This document shows, piece after piece, positions 55,187 to 64,000 of a stretch of 64,000 bases of DNA. Where the stretch lies: assembly GCA_019119415.1 (NCBI GenBank), contig DWXB01000007.1, forward strand, positions 85,122 through 149,121. The letters run 5' to 3'. The DNA comes from Candidatus Ligilactobacillus avistercoris. GTDB lineage: Bacteria; Bacillota; Bacilli; Lactobacillales; Lactobacillaceae. Both the position numbers and the translations under genes were made by a program. Each line of letters starts with the position of its first letter. The first letter of the stretch is position 1. Below the pieces are notes generated by a model. The model saw only the letters and a program-made list of their open reading frames with translations, ran no database searches and was not told the DNA's origin.

Positions 55187-56763
55187 CTACCGCCGCCGGA
55201 TAGCAATCATCCCGGCACCTGCCAGAACAACCATTCCAATCACAATCAGAACCGACATTGTCTGGTCTCCAGTGTCCGGTAACCCAGCACGGTGCGTGCT
55301 CTTTGCACTGGTCGTCCGCTTGGCCACTTCTGCGCGACCATTGGCATGTTCCCCAACCATCCGAGCAGAACGGCTGGTAACCCGACTGTTCCCCTCAGTC
55401 TGGACACTCCGCGAGGAACCCGCACGGGAAGAACTCCCCTGTTCCGCGGCGGGGGTCAGTGACATTAAGGGCTGCTTAGCCGATTTGCTTGAACTTGCCG
55501 GTTTGGGCGAACGCGACGATGCGCTCGGACTTGCCGGTGTCCGTGAACTTGAAGAAGCCGCCGTTTTCTTGGTATCCCGCACGGTCAGCTTCACCGCCTG
55601 CTTGTTATCCGGGATTACCACCTCGTGGGCTGCGTATTCAGCGCATAACCCGCCGGGGCCGTGGTTTCTTCCAGGTAGTAGTGCCCGGCGTTCAGTTTAT
55701 CAAACGATACCGTCCCGTCAGCACCGGTCTTCCCCGTTGCAACGACTTCTCCGCCCGGGGCGTACAGCGTAAACCCAGCGCCTGATAACTTCTTTCCGGT
55801 TTGGGCGTCCACCTTCGTAACGGTGAGGGTTCCTTCGTCAAAGACCACGTTCCCGTGTAGATTCCCCGGCAGCGTTGCCGAGTTCACCCCCGTCTGGGAC
55901 ATGTTCGCCGCGGTAACCTGGGCGGTGTTGGTATAGCTCGCCTGGTCGGGGTCAGTAATCCGCGTTTCGTAGGCGATGTTCATGGCCCGGTACGTCCCGG
56001 GAACGTTAACCGTTAACTGCTTATCCCCAATCGTCACGTCAGCCGGCGGAATAATCCCGTCATTGAAGAACTGGCCGTTCCGGTAGTGGCCCTGCTGAAC
56101 AACCACGCTACTTGGGATAATCTCCATTCCGGGGCCAAGGTTGTCGGTTACAACCGGCCCAATCAACTGAACGTTATCCATGTTAATCACTACGTCCCAG
56201 TGAATGATGTTCTTATTATTCTGGTCATACCACCCCACCTTATTGATGGTCGGGGCAGTATCAACCGGGGACACCGTACCGCCACCCTGGCTTGGTTTGG
56301 TAGGAACGTTGTGGTCAACCGTTCCCATTACTCCCACCGTCAGGGTCCCGTGGCGGTTAAACTTCCCGTGCAGATCATCGTTAAACGTAATCGTTCCGGT
56401 CCGGGAACCCGCAGCAATCGTGGCCGTCCCCGCGACGGTCCCGTTCTGATCGTACACGTTACACGTTTGGTTATTCACTACCAACACGTTGGTCGGCAGG
56501 GTAAACGTCGTGGTATCCCCGCTATTAACCGGGGTGCCATTCGCAATGGTAAAGTGGTACTTCACCGAGTAGGTGGAATACCGGTCCAAATCCGTGTTGT
56601 GCGTGACATCCTTCCCGGCCGAATCCGTCACCGTCGCATCGGCGGCGCCAAGCCCGGTAACACTAACGGAGCTGGCCACCACGCTCCCCCTTACCTGAAT
56701 GAGCATTCCCACCAGCAGCAGTCCTGCCATTAACACGGCCCATCCGTGTCGTAATCGTTTCAT
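55187..56763 (-). pseudogene. MSCRAMM-like LPDTG adhesin, frameshifted second copy
   Basis: This gene repeats the layout of its neighbour: signal peptide (MKRLRHGWAVLMAGLLLVGM), the A-like domains with the same VGWYDQN and NLGPGMEIIPSSV stretches, and a CnaB-like domain. Just past GYALN the frame changes and stops at a TAA near 55615. The other frame resumes at HEVVIPDNKQAVKL and carries the Ser-rich stalk and LPDTG. So the secreted product would lack wall anchoring. A lost TGAA unit at the break would explain the shift. ATG 56763 follows GGAGG. Confidence 0.82.
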
Positions 56764-56878
56764 GCTTTTCCCTCCTTTCAAACAAGGCACATCATAAGTT
56801 TTCGAAATTAAAAATTGTCAAGAAAAAATTAAAGAAAGGTTAAATTCGTTTACAAATCGTTACCTTTTTTAACGTAAA

Positions 56879-56906
56879 AAATAATCCGGGGAACCCCCGG
56901 ATTACC
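56879..56906 (-). terminator. Terminator after the 60-residue gene
   Basis: AATCCGGGG and CCCCGGATT, then a T run on the minus strand. Confidence 0.8.
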
Positions 56907-56911
56907 TCACA

Positions 56912-57094
56912 CTACTTCTTCCGCAAAACAGCCTGCGCACTCTTGACCTCATCCGGCGTCGGTTCCCCGCGCCCCATCTTCAAGGAGTGCACCTTCTCAA
57001 CCGGAAGGTGGCTTGCCAGTGCGAAGTCAGCATCCGTCCAGTGGTGCTGGTCCTCGTATTCAATGATGGCCTTTGCCAATTTGTTCATATCCAT
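56912..57094 (-). CDS. Small hypothetical helix-turn-helix-like protein
   Basis: A 60-residue protein: LAKAIIEYEDQHHWTDADFALASHLPVEKVHSLKMGRGEPTP has the spacing of a minimal helix-turn-helix, with a short C-terminal helix. GGAGG lies seven bases before ATG 57094. It follows pyrG on the same strand but with a gap of 71 bases. DNA binding is inferred only from shape. Confidence 0.6.
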   Translation of the reverse strand: MDMNKLAKAIIEYEDQHHWTDADFALASHLPVEKVHSLKMGRGEPTPDEVKSAQAVLRKK

Positions 57095-57165
57095 CTGGTT
57101 GCCTCCTGCCACATAATGTCTGCTATCAGCATAGCATATTTTTTTACCGTTGGATATTAAATTAC

Positions 57166-58910
<1,745 letters not shown>

Positions 58911-58914
58911 GTAA

Positions 58915-59427
58915 TTATTCGTCATCAGGGTCAACCGCTGACAGCTGGCCTTCGATCCCGTCCTCGAGGCCATCGTCAACTTCCTGGTTTTCCTCGTCGT
59001 CCTCATCGTAATCCGTGACGTTCGTGGCAAAGGCCTTGTTTAAATCAGCGGAACCGTTAAAGGCCACCACGTCGTCATCCTCGTCCGTGCTGTTGGCAAG
59101 GGCATTGACCTGCGGCCGCTTCTTGGCCGGTGCATCCTCATCTTCGCCGTGCACCAGGGCCTCATCAATCGAATCGTATGGGTACCACGACCGGAGCCCC
59201 CACATGTTTTCGCCGAGGGAAATGAAACCCCCGTCAATGTTCAAGTCCGCATAAAACTGCGGCAGGCGATTCCGGATTTCCTGATCGCTCTTCTCCAGGT
59301 AGTCCTGCATGGCGTTCGTCAAGTCCGCGAACGCCATCGGCTCACCGTTCTCTTTTAAAATTTCGTGTGCCACTTCAATCAGTGACAGTTCGCTCTTATC
59401 AGCGCCTGCGAATTTTTTCAACTCCAC
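58915..59427 (-). CDS. rpoE: DNA-directed RNA polymerase delta subunit
   Basis: Gram-positive RNA polymerase delta factor, which releases polymerase from DNA and affects start-site use. The 170 residues have the folded N-terminal HARE-HTH domain (MELKKFAGADKSELSLIEVA, MAFADLTNAMQDYL) and the typical acidic, disordered C-terminus (about 95-170). It lies upstream of pyrG, the usual Firmicutes order. Confidence 0.95.
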   Translation of the reverse strand: MELKKFAGADKSELSLIEVAHEILKENGEPMAFADLTNAMQDYLEKSDQEIRNRLPQFYADLNIDGGFISLGENMWGLRSWYPYDSIDEALVHGEDEDAPAKKRPQVNALANSTDEDDDVVAFNGSADLNKAFATNVTDYDEDDEENQEVDDGLEDGIEGQLSAVDPDDE

Positions 59428-59471
59428 TCTGGTACACGTCCTTTCTGCAGTCTACTTCATATCTTACAATG

Positions 59472-59906
59472 TTAGGCATTGAAATGCAATCTAATCTGGT
59501 ATTTTCCCAGCGGTTGGCCGTCCGTGTACAACCGGTAGTCAATCGCCACCGTTCCCATCAGAGGGGTGCGGTTAACCGCCACGTTGAGGTTCGTCGTCTC
59601 AGTATCAATCGGAATTAACCCGTACGGGGTCCGGTACGTGGCTTCCACCCGCTGATTAGCCGCAAAGAACAGCTTCATCTGGAGTTCCTCGTGGTTGCGG
59701 CTCAACCGCACCGTCCCGTCCGCCTTAATCCGCATCGTCACCACTGCCGGGGGCTGGTTGTCAAGCTGCTCGTCGTACCGCAGGTAAAGGGTGTCGCCCA
59801 TCTGAACGTAGTGCCCGGTAACGTCCTGGGTCAAATCATCCCGCTCCCCGTCCTGCCAGTGCCGGGTTTCAATGTGAATGTTAACCGGAATTCCGCGTTC
59901 TGCCAT
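59472..59906 (-). CDS. DUF1934 family protein
   Basis: A 144-residue soluble beta-barrel-like protein of the YwiB/DUF1934 type, often located near rpoE or argS in Firmicutes. GTPYGLIPIDTET and the closing YRLYTDGQPLGKYQIRL are typical. Possibly binds a ligand in a lipocalin-like fold; function unknown. ATG 59906 follows GAGGAAGTGAGG; a GTG three codons earlier lies in that site. Confidence 0.8.
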   Translation of the reverse strand: MAERGIPVNIHIETRHWQDGERDDLTQDVTGHYVQMGDTLYLRYDEQLDNQPPAVVTMRIKADGTVRLSRNHEELQMKLFFAANQRVEATYRTPYGLIPIDTETTNLNVAVNRTPLMGTVAIDYRLYTDGQPLGKYQIRLHFNA

Positions 59907-60026
59907 CGTCCTCACTTCCTCGTTTCAATTCGTTAATTGCTATTATACCCGTTTCCCCGAAAGCAACCAACTCCCGGAAACGGAATGATATAATGAAGGC
60001 AAATTCTGTTTTGAGAAAGGAGTGCG

Positions 60027-61394
60027 GTGATCATCGCCGAATTACTTCCCGTTGAAAAGGTCCTCCGTGACCCGATTCATAACTACATTTACATTCAGCA
60101 CCGGGTGATTCTTGACCTGATTAATACCCGGGAGTTTCAGCGACTCCGGCGGATTAAGCAACTGGGAACCACCAGTCTGACCTTCCACGGAGCCGAGCAC
60201 ACCCGGTTTACCCATTCGGTGGGGGTTTATGAAATTGCCCGGCAGATCTGCGACCTCTTTGCCCGGAAATATCCCCGGCAGACGGTGGGGCCTACGGGGT
60301 GGGACGACCACGAGCGGCTAGTGACGCTGTGCGCCGCCCTCCTGCATGACGTGGGGCACGGAGCCTACTCGCACACCTTCGAGCACATTTTCCACACCGA
60401 CCACGAAGCCATGACCCGGGCGATTATTACGAGTCCGGAGACGGAGGTTAACCGGGTCCTCCGGCGGGTCAGCCCGGATTTCCCCGCGCAGGTCGCCAGT
60501 GTAATTGCCAAGAAGTACCCGAACCCCCAGGTCGTCCAGATTATTTCCAGCCAGATTGACGCGGACCGGATGGACTACCTGCTGCGCGATTCGTACTATA
60601 CTGGGGCAAACTACGGGACGTTTGACCTTACGCGGATTCTGCGGGTAATGCGTCCCGACAAAAACGGCGTGAGCTTCCAGATTCACGGGATGCACGCCGT
60701 GGAGGACTACATCGTCAGCCGGTTCCAGATGTACCAGCAGGTGTACTTCCACCCCGTTTCCCGTTCCATGGAGGTCATCCTTGATCACCTCCTGATGCGG
60801 GCGCAAAGGCTCTTTGAAACCGGCCAACTCACCGATGAACTGACGGTCAGCTTCTTAGCGCCGTTCTTTGAACACCACGCCACCCTAGACGATTACCTTC
60901 AGCTCGATGACGGGGTACTCAACACCTGCTTTGCCCGGTGGCGGACCCACCCGGATAAAATCCTGAGTGACCTGGCCACCCGTTTCCTAGACCGGCACCC
61001 GTTTAAGTCGGTTCAGGTCACCCCCGCAACGAAGAAACTGGTTCCCAAGCTCCAGCGGCTTGTGGCTGATGCTGGCTTTGACGCTGACTACTACACGGCA
61101 ACCAACGACAGCTACGACCTGCCATACGATGCGTACGACCCGCACGCGAAGAAACCCCGGACGCAGATTGAGCTGATCCAGAAGGACGGGAGTCATATCG
61201 AACTCTCCCGGATTAGCAACCTCGTCGCCGCCATTACGGGAAAGGTTCAGGGCGACGAGCGCTTCTTCTTCCCAAAGGAAATGCTTGCCCAGACCGCCCA
61301 AACCGAAATTTTTGCGCCGGTTTACGCCGAATTTAACCGGTACATCCACAACGACCAAATTATCAACCAGGGGGGCCATCCCAATGGCGATTAA
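60027..61394 (+). CDS. HD-domain phosphohydrolase (YwfO-like)
   Basis: A 455-residue metal-dependent phosphohydrolase. RFTHSVGVYEIA and ALLHDVGHGAYSHTFEH provide the H...HD...D metal site; the following IISSQIDADRMDYLLRD stretch is typical of dNTPase-like bacterial proteins. It may hydrolyse nucleoside triphosphates. Start GTG 60027, with AAAGGAG five bases before. Its last 11 bases overlap the HAD gene. Confidence 0.87.
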   Translation: MIIAELLPVEKVLRDPIHNYIYIQHRVILDLINTREFQRLRRIKQLGTTSLTFHGAEHTRFTHSVGVYEIARQICDLFARKYPRQTVGPTGWDDHERLVTLCAALLHDVGHGAYSHTFEHIFHTDHEAMTRAIITSPETEVNRVLRRVSPDFPAQVASVIAKKYPNPQVVQIISSQIDADRMDYLLRDSYYTGANYGTFDLTRILRVMRPDKNGVSFQIHGMHAVEDYIVSRFQMYQQVYFHPVSRSMEVILDHLLMRAQRLFETGQLTDELTVSFLAPFFEHHATLDDYLQLDDGVLNTCFARWRTHPDKILSDLATRFLDRHPFKSVQVTPATKKLVPKLQRLVADAGFDADYYTATNDSYDLPYDAYDPHAKKPRTQIELIQKDGSHIELSRISNLVAAITGKVQGDERFFFPKEMLAQTAQTEIFAPVYAEFNRYIHNDQIINQGGHPNGD

Positions 61395-62199
61395 ACTAAT
61401 TGCAACTGACATTGATAACACGCTGTTAACACCCGATAAAAAGCTCACCGCCCGAACCATTGCGGCAATTCAGGCCGCCAAGGAACAGGGCGTTCACGTC
61501 GTCCTGTGTACGGGACGGCCGCTCACCGGGGTGCTTCCCCTATTAAAACAACTTGGCCTGACAACAAACGCTGACTACGTAATCACCCTCAACGGTGCCC
61601 AGGTACAGCTGGCCACGGGAGAGCAGCTCCTTGCCAGCACCATCCCGCTGAGCGAGTACCGGCAGCTCGTGCCCTACTTTACCCGGGTGGGGGTTAACAT
61701 GCACATGGTGACCCTGGATTCGAACGTGTACGTTCACCAACCAGATGTCGGCTACTATACGGTTTCTGACACGTACCACACGCGGATGCACCTGCACGTT
61801 GTTCCCCTGGAGCAGCTTCCCGCTGACATCCAGATTGCGAAGTACATGATGGCGGACGCCCCCGCTAAAATTGATGCGGTGACCCGCCAACTTCCCGCCA
61901 CCATTACGGACCACTTTTACTGCGTCCGGAGCGAACGGTTTTTCTATGAACTTCTCAATAAGCAGGCAACCAAGGGCAATGCCGTGATGGCCCTGGCACA
62001 CCGTCTCGGGATTACGCCCGCTGAAGTGATGACCCTCGGCGACGAAAACAACGACCTCACGATGATTGCCCAGGCGGGATTGGGGGTTGCAATGGGCAAC
62101 GCCAATTCCCAGGTAAAGGCGGTGGCCCAGGCAATCACCGCTGATAACGACCACGATGGGGTTGCCCAGGCAATCGAGAAGTACGTTCTCCACGGTTAA
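61384..62199 (+). CDS. Cof-type HAD phosphatase
   Basis: A 271-residue HAD hydrolase (Cof/IIB subfamily). IATDIDNTLL carries the nucleophile Asp, CTGRP the second motif, and TLGDENNDLTMI the Mg-binding Asp pair. Likely a sugar-phosphate or flavin-phosphate phosphatase; substrate open. ATG 61384 overlaps the HD gene end, AGGGGGG precedes it, so the pair is translationally coupled. Confidence 0.9.
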   Translation: MAIKLIATDIDNTLLTPDKKLTARTIAAIQAAKEQGVHVVLCTGRPLTGVLPLLKQLGLTTNADYVITLNGAQVQLATGEQLLASTIPLSEYRQLVPYFTRVGVNMHMVTLDSNVYVHQPDVGYYTVSDTYHTRMHLHVVPLEQLPADIQIAKYMMADAPAKIDAVTRQLPATITDHFYCVRSERFFYELLNKQATKGNAVMALAHRLGITPAEVMTLGDENNDLTMIAQAGLGVAMGNANSQVKAVAQAITADNDHDGVAQAIEKYVLHG

Positions 62200-62248
62200 A
62201 CCGGATCATTCTAGTTTTAGCAAAGACCGCTCTCTTGAATTCGCAAAA

Positions 62249-62312
62249 ACACCGTAACGGAAAGTAACTTCGCATCAAAATTGATGCCTTCCTTCCATTA
62301 CGGTGTTTTTTA
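62249..62312. terminator. Long bidirectional terminator after HAD gene
   Basis: AACACCGTAA and TTACGGTGTT at the ends pair, with an inner GCATCAA/TTGATGC hairpin; the flanks are A- and T-rich. Confidence 0.8.
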
Positions 62313-62335
62313 AAGCCTGTAACTTATCGCTTTCC

Positions 62336-63115
62336 CTAATTACTGCCTTGATCGTTGCTATCAATCTGGTCCGCAGCAGGCATTGGGATACTCCCCTGCT
62401 TATTCTGGTTACTAAATTTATCGTGCGCGGTTGTCCAGGTCATCGTGTTCGCCATATCACCCTTAGTCTCGTAGTTTTGCGTTTTCCAGTAGCACGTTAA
62501 CGGCTGGTGGGTATGAACATCCACCGTATACTTGATGATTAACTGTTTGGTTTTCCCCTTCTCCATGCCGGCCCACATAATTTTTTGAATGGCCGCATTG
62601 TTCTTCTTTGTTAGCCGAACGGTAATCGTTTCGGTATTCCCGTGGCGGTTAACCGTTGCGTACTTTTTAAGGGCATCAAGCATTTGCAACTGCAGCGAAT
62701 TGATCTTGTAGTTGTCATAGAGTTTGTGAACCTCGTCCAGGGCATCATTATTAGGAATAAACCGCTGGTTCGGCTGCTGGGCAAACACATCATGGCCATT
62801 AGTAAAGACGTTCATTTCCATTACTTTTCCATCCTGTTGCGTGTATCCGTGGATGTTTTCGGTATTATCGCCAGCATACTTAATTGTCCCGCGGTCCTTT
62901 GAGCTTTCCTTGGAACCGCCCTTTTTCTGCTGGGCATTGACCGCCCGGAAATCAACAACCCCGCTCTTATCCTGACGTGCCGTACTAATAAACGTATCAA
63001 TTTCCTGCTGCGCTTGCTTCCCGGTTAGTGTTTGGGCGTGAACAGTTTCATAACCCATCCCGCTAAAAAGTAAAATTCCTCCAATTATCCCCGCAATCTT
63101 CCATTTTCTATTCAT
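62336..63115 (-). CDS. Secreted hypothetical protein
   Basis: A 259-residue exported protein. The signal peptide is clear (IAGIIGGILLFSGMGYETVHAQ) and lacks a lipobox Cys. The mature part begins TGKQAQQEIDTFISTA and later KLYDNYKINSLQLQML, a pattern seen in lactobacillus secreted or lipoproteins of unknown role (similar to DUF6612-type). It may bind a ligand; function unknown. It stands last before the tRNA array, with its ATG preceded by a GGGGAGA site. Confidence 0.75.
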   Translation of the reverse strand: MNRKWKIAGIIGGILLFSGMGYETVHAQTLTGKQAQQEIDTFISTARQDKSGVVDFRAVNAQQKKGGSKESSKDRGTIKYAGDNTENIHGYTQQDGKVMEMNVFTNGHDVFAQQPNQRFIPNNDALDEVHKLYDNYKINSLQLQMLDALKKYATVNRHGNTETITVRLTKKNNAAIQKIMWAGMEKGKTKQLIIKYTVDVHTHQPLTCYWKTQNYETKGDMANTMTWTTAHDKFSNQNKQGSIPMPAADQIDSNDQGSN

Positions 63116-63194
63116 TATAATATCTCCCCTTTATTATAAATTGCTTTAGTCAAAAAGTGACTAAAATAAAAGCTGGCCTTTCACCAGCAATTAG

Positions 63195-63268
63195 TCGGGA
63201 AAACAGGATTTGAACCTGCGACCCCCACGTCCCGAACGTGATGCTCTACCAAACTGAGCTATTTCCCG
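63195..63268 (-). tRNA. tRNA-Pro (CGG)
   Basis: 74 bases. Acceptor CGGGAAA/TTTCCCG, anticodon loop TTCGGGA with CGG. CCA is not encoded. Confidence 0.92.
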
Positions 63269-63317
63269 ATAACGAGTTTAATTATAATACGGCTGCCAGG
63301 ATTACACAATCCCGGAA

Positions 63318-63391
63318 TGCACCCAGTAGGAGTCGAACCTACAACCTTCTGATTCGTAGTCAGACACTCTATCCAGTTGCGCTATGGGTGC
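63318..63391 (-). tRNA. tRNA-Arg (ACG)
   Basis: 74 bases. Acceptor GCACCCA, anticodon ACG (read as inosine at position 34). CCA is not encoded. Confidence 0.93.
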
Positions 63392-63392
63392 A

Positions 63393-63481
63393 TGGTGCCG
63401 AGGACCGGGATCGAACCGGTACGGTAATCACTTACCGCGGGATTTTAAGTCCCGTGCGTCTGCCAATTCCGCCACCCCGGC
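63393..63481 (-). tRNA. tRNA-Leu (TAA)
   Basis: 89 bases including an encoded CCA; long variable arm; anticodon loop CTTAAAA with TAA. Confidence 0.93.
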
Positions 63482-63484
63482 ATA

Positions 63485-63556
63485 AGCGGAAAACGGGATT
63501 CGAACCCGCGACCCCCACCATGGCAAGGTGATGTTCTACCTCTGAACTATTTCCGC
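63485..63556 (-). tRNA. tRNA-Gly (GCC), copy 2
   Basis: 72 bases; acceptor GCGGAAA, anticodon GCC. Same sequence as the next copy. CCA is not encoded. Confidence 0.93.
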
Positions 63557-63593
63557 ATGCTATCCAATTATGAGCCTGCCTTCGCAAACCCGA

Positions 63594-63665
63594 AGCGGAA
63601 AACGGGATTCGAACCCGCGACCCCCACCATGGCAAGGTGATGTTCTACCTCTGAACTATTTCCGC
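63594..63665 (-). tRNA. tRNA-Gly (GCC), copy 1
   Basis: 72 bases, identical to the copy 37 bases downstream. Confidence 0.93.
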
Positions 63666-63691
63666 ATAACCAGGGTAATTAATATCCTTAA

Positions 63692-63773
63692 TACGGGTGA
63701 AGGGATTTGAACCCCCACGTCATAAGACACTAGAACCTAAATCTAGCGCGTCTGCCAATTCCGCCACACCCGC
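63692..63773 (-). tRNA. tRNA-Leu (TAG)
   Basis: 82 bases with a long variable arm; anticodon loop TTTAGGT with TAG. First acceptor pair is G-T. CCA is not encoded. Confidence 0.92.
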
Positions 63774-63786
63774 ATGAGCTATCAAA

Positions 63787-63859
63787 TGAGTCGTGACAGG
63801 CTCGAACTGTCGACCCTTGGATTAAAAGTCCAATGCTCTACCAACTGAGCTAACGACTC
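63787..63859 (-). tRNA. tRNA-Lys (TTT)
   Basis: 73 bases; acceptor GAGTCGT, anticodon TTT. CCA is not encoded. Confidence 0.93.
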
Positions 63860-63870
63860 AATAAAGAGAA

Positions 63871-63943
63871 TGGAGGATACAGGGCTCGAACCTGTGACCT
63901 CCTGCTTGTAGGGCAGATGCTCTCCCAGCTGAGCTAATCCTCC
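63871..63943 (-). tRNA. tRNA-Val (TAC)
   Basis: 73 bases; acceptor GGAGGAT, anticodon TAC. The loop is CCTACAA, so position 33 is C instead of the near-universal U. CCA is not encoded. Confidence 0.92.
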
Positions 63944-63950
63944 ATTAAAA

Positions 63951-64000
63951 GCACGGCGACGTCCTACCCTCACAGGGGGCGGTCCCCCAACTACTCTCGG
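63951..64000 (-). rRNA. rrf: 5S rRNA, 3' end (gene continues outside window)
   Basis: The minus-strand sequence CCGAGAGTAGTTGGGGG and GAGGGTAGGACGTCGCCG matches the 3' half of a lactobacillus 5S rRNA. The tRNA array follows it, as is usual for Firmicutes rRNA operons. Confidence 0.92.

Noticed and set aside
53091..56763. CRISPR-like repetition
   Set aside because: The repetition is Ser-codon low complexity in stalks, not regular repeats with unique spacers. No cas genes are present in the window.
63238..63973. Short open frames across the tRNA array
   Set aside because: They read through tRNA genes; phrases such as SRTYNLLIRSQ are common false proteins from tRNA sequence.

Overview
The window looks like chromosome from a heterofermentative lactobacillus with fairly high GC, most likely Limosilactobacillus or a close relative. 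The support is the gene content: PepC, PepO and PepD peptidases, maltose phosphorylase with beta-phosphoglucomutase, a water-forming NADH oxidase, a glpK-glpF-glpO operon, RpoE delta next to pyrG, LPXTG surface proteins with Ser-rich stalks, and a tRNA array after a 5S rRNA gene. Genus is an inference from content, not from a marker-gene comparison.

Layout. 1-4.4 kb: truncated kup, pepC, a Fic remnant and an intact Fic gene. 4.4-11.9 kb: a maltose/maltodextrin operon (MalR-type LacI regulator, MFS transporter, neopullulanase, maltose phosphorylase, beta-PGM) with two palindromic operators and a cre at its promoter. 11.9-18.3 kb: a YfhO-like membrane protein, a small monooxygenase-like gene, rlmH, htrA and walJ, with a DnaA-box cluster between htrA and rlmH. 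18.8-27.3 kb: a YjeM-type permease, the glycerol operon, then a phosphodiesterase plus MFS pair behind a strongly folded leader. 27.3-30.1 kb: an AT-rich Fic/Doc-like gene with a small partner, a uracil-DNA glycosylase, a DUF302 gene and a Jag/KhpB-like gene. 30.2-34.2 kb: pepO and a PyrR-controlled uracil permease. 34.3-37.4 kb: a thioester-domain surface adhesin broken at an A8 tract, plus two small genes. 37.6-49.3 kb: a second YjeM-type permease, a YczE-like protein, an AraC regulator with alpha-galactosidase, PepD, aspartate 4-decarboxylase, NADH oxidase, a phosphatase and a lipoprotein. 49.4-52.2 kb: a mobile region with an Fst-like type I toxin and putative divergent antisense RNA, a tyrosine integrase and an IS30 element. 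52.2-56.8 kb: an LPATG protein and two tandem collagen-adhesin-like genes, the second frameshifted. 56.9-62.2 kb: housekeeping (pyrG, rpoE, HD phosphohydrolase, HAD phosphatase). 62.3-64 kb: a secreted protein, then eight tRNAs and the 3' end of a 5S rRNA, all read from the minus strand.

How the parts fit. Maltose, glycerol and alpha-galactoside genes each carry a cre-like site, so carbon catabolite control by CcpA is likely to join them. Glycerophosphodiesters split by the phosphodiesterase would give glycerol-3-phosphate for GlpO. Pyrimidine supply is controlled twice by transcription attenuation: by PyrR before the uracil permease and by a GGGC-start leader before pyrG. Surface biology shows repeated gene decay or switching: an A8 tract, a frameshifted adhesin and an orphan LPXTG tail.

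The most interesting items are the Fst-like type I toxin with a divergently encoded antisense RNA, the homopolymer-interrupted thioester adhesin, the tandem DnaA-box units near rlmH, the Fic-like protein lacking its catalytic histidine, and the folded leader before the phosphodiesterase. All homology calls come from reading motifs by eye; no database search was run.
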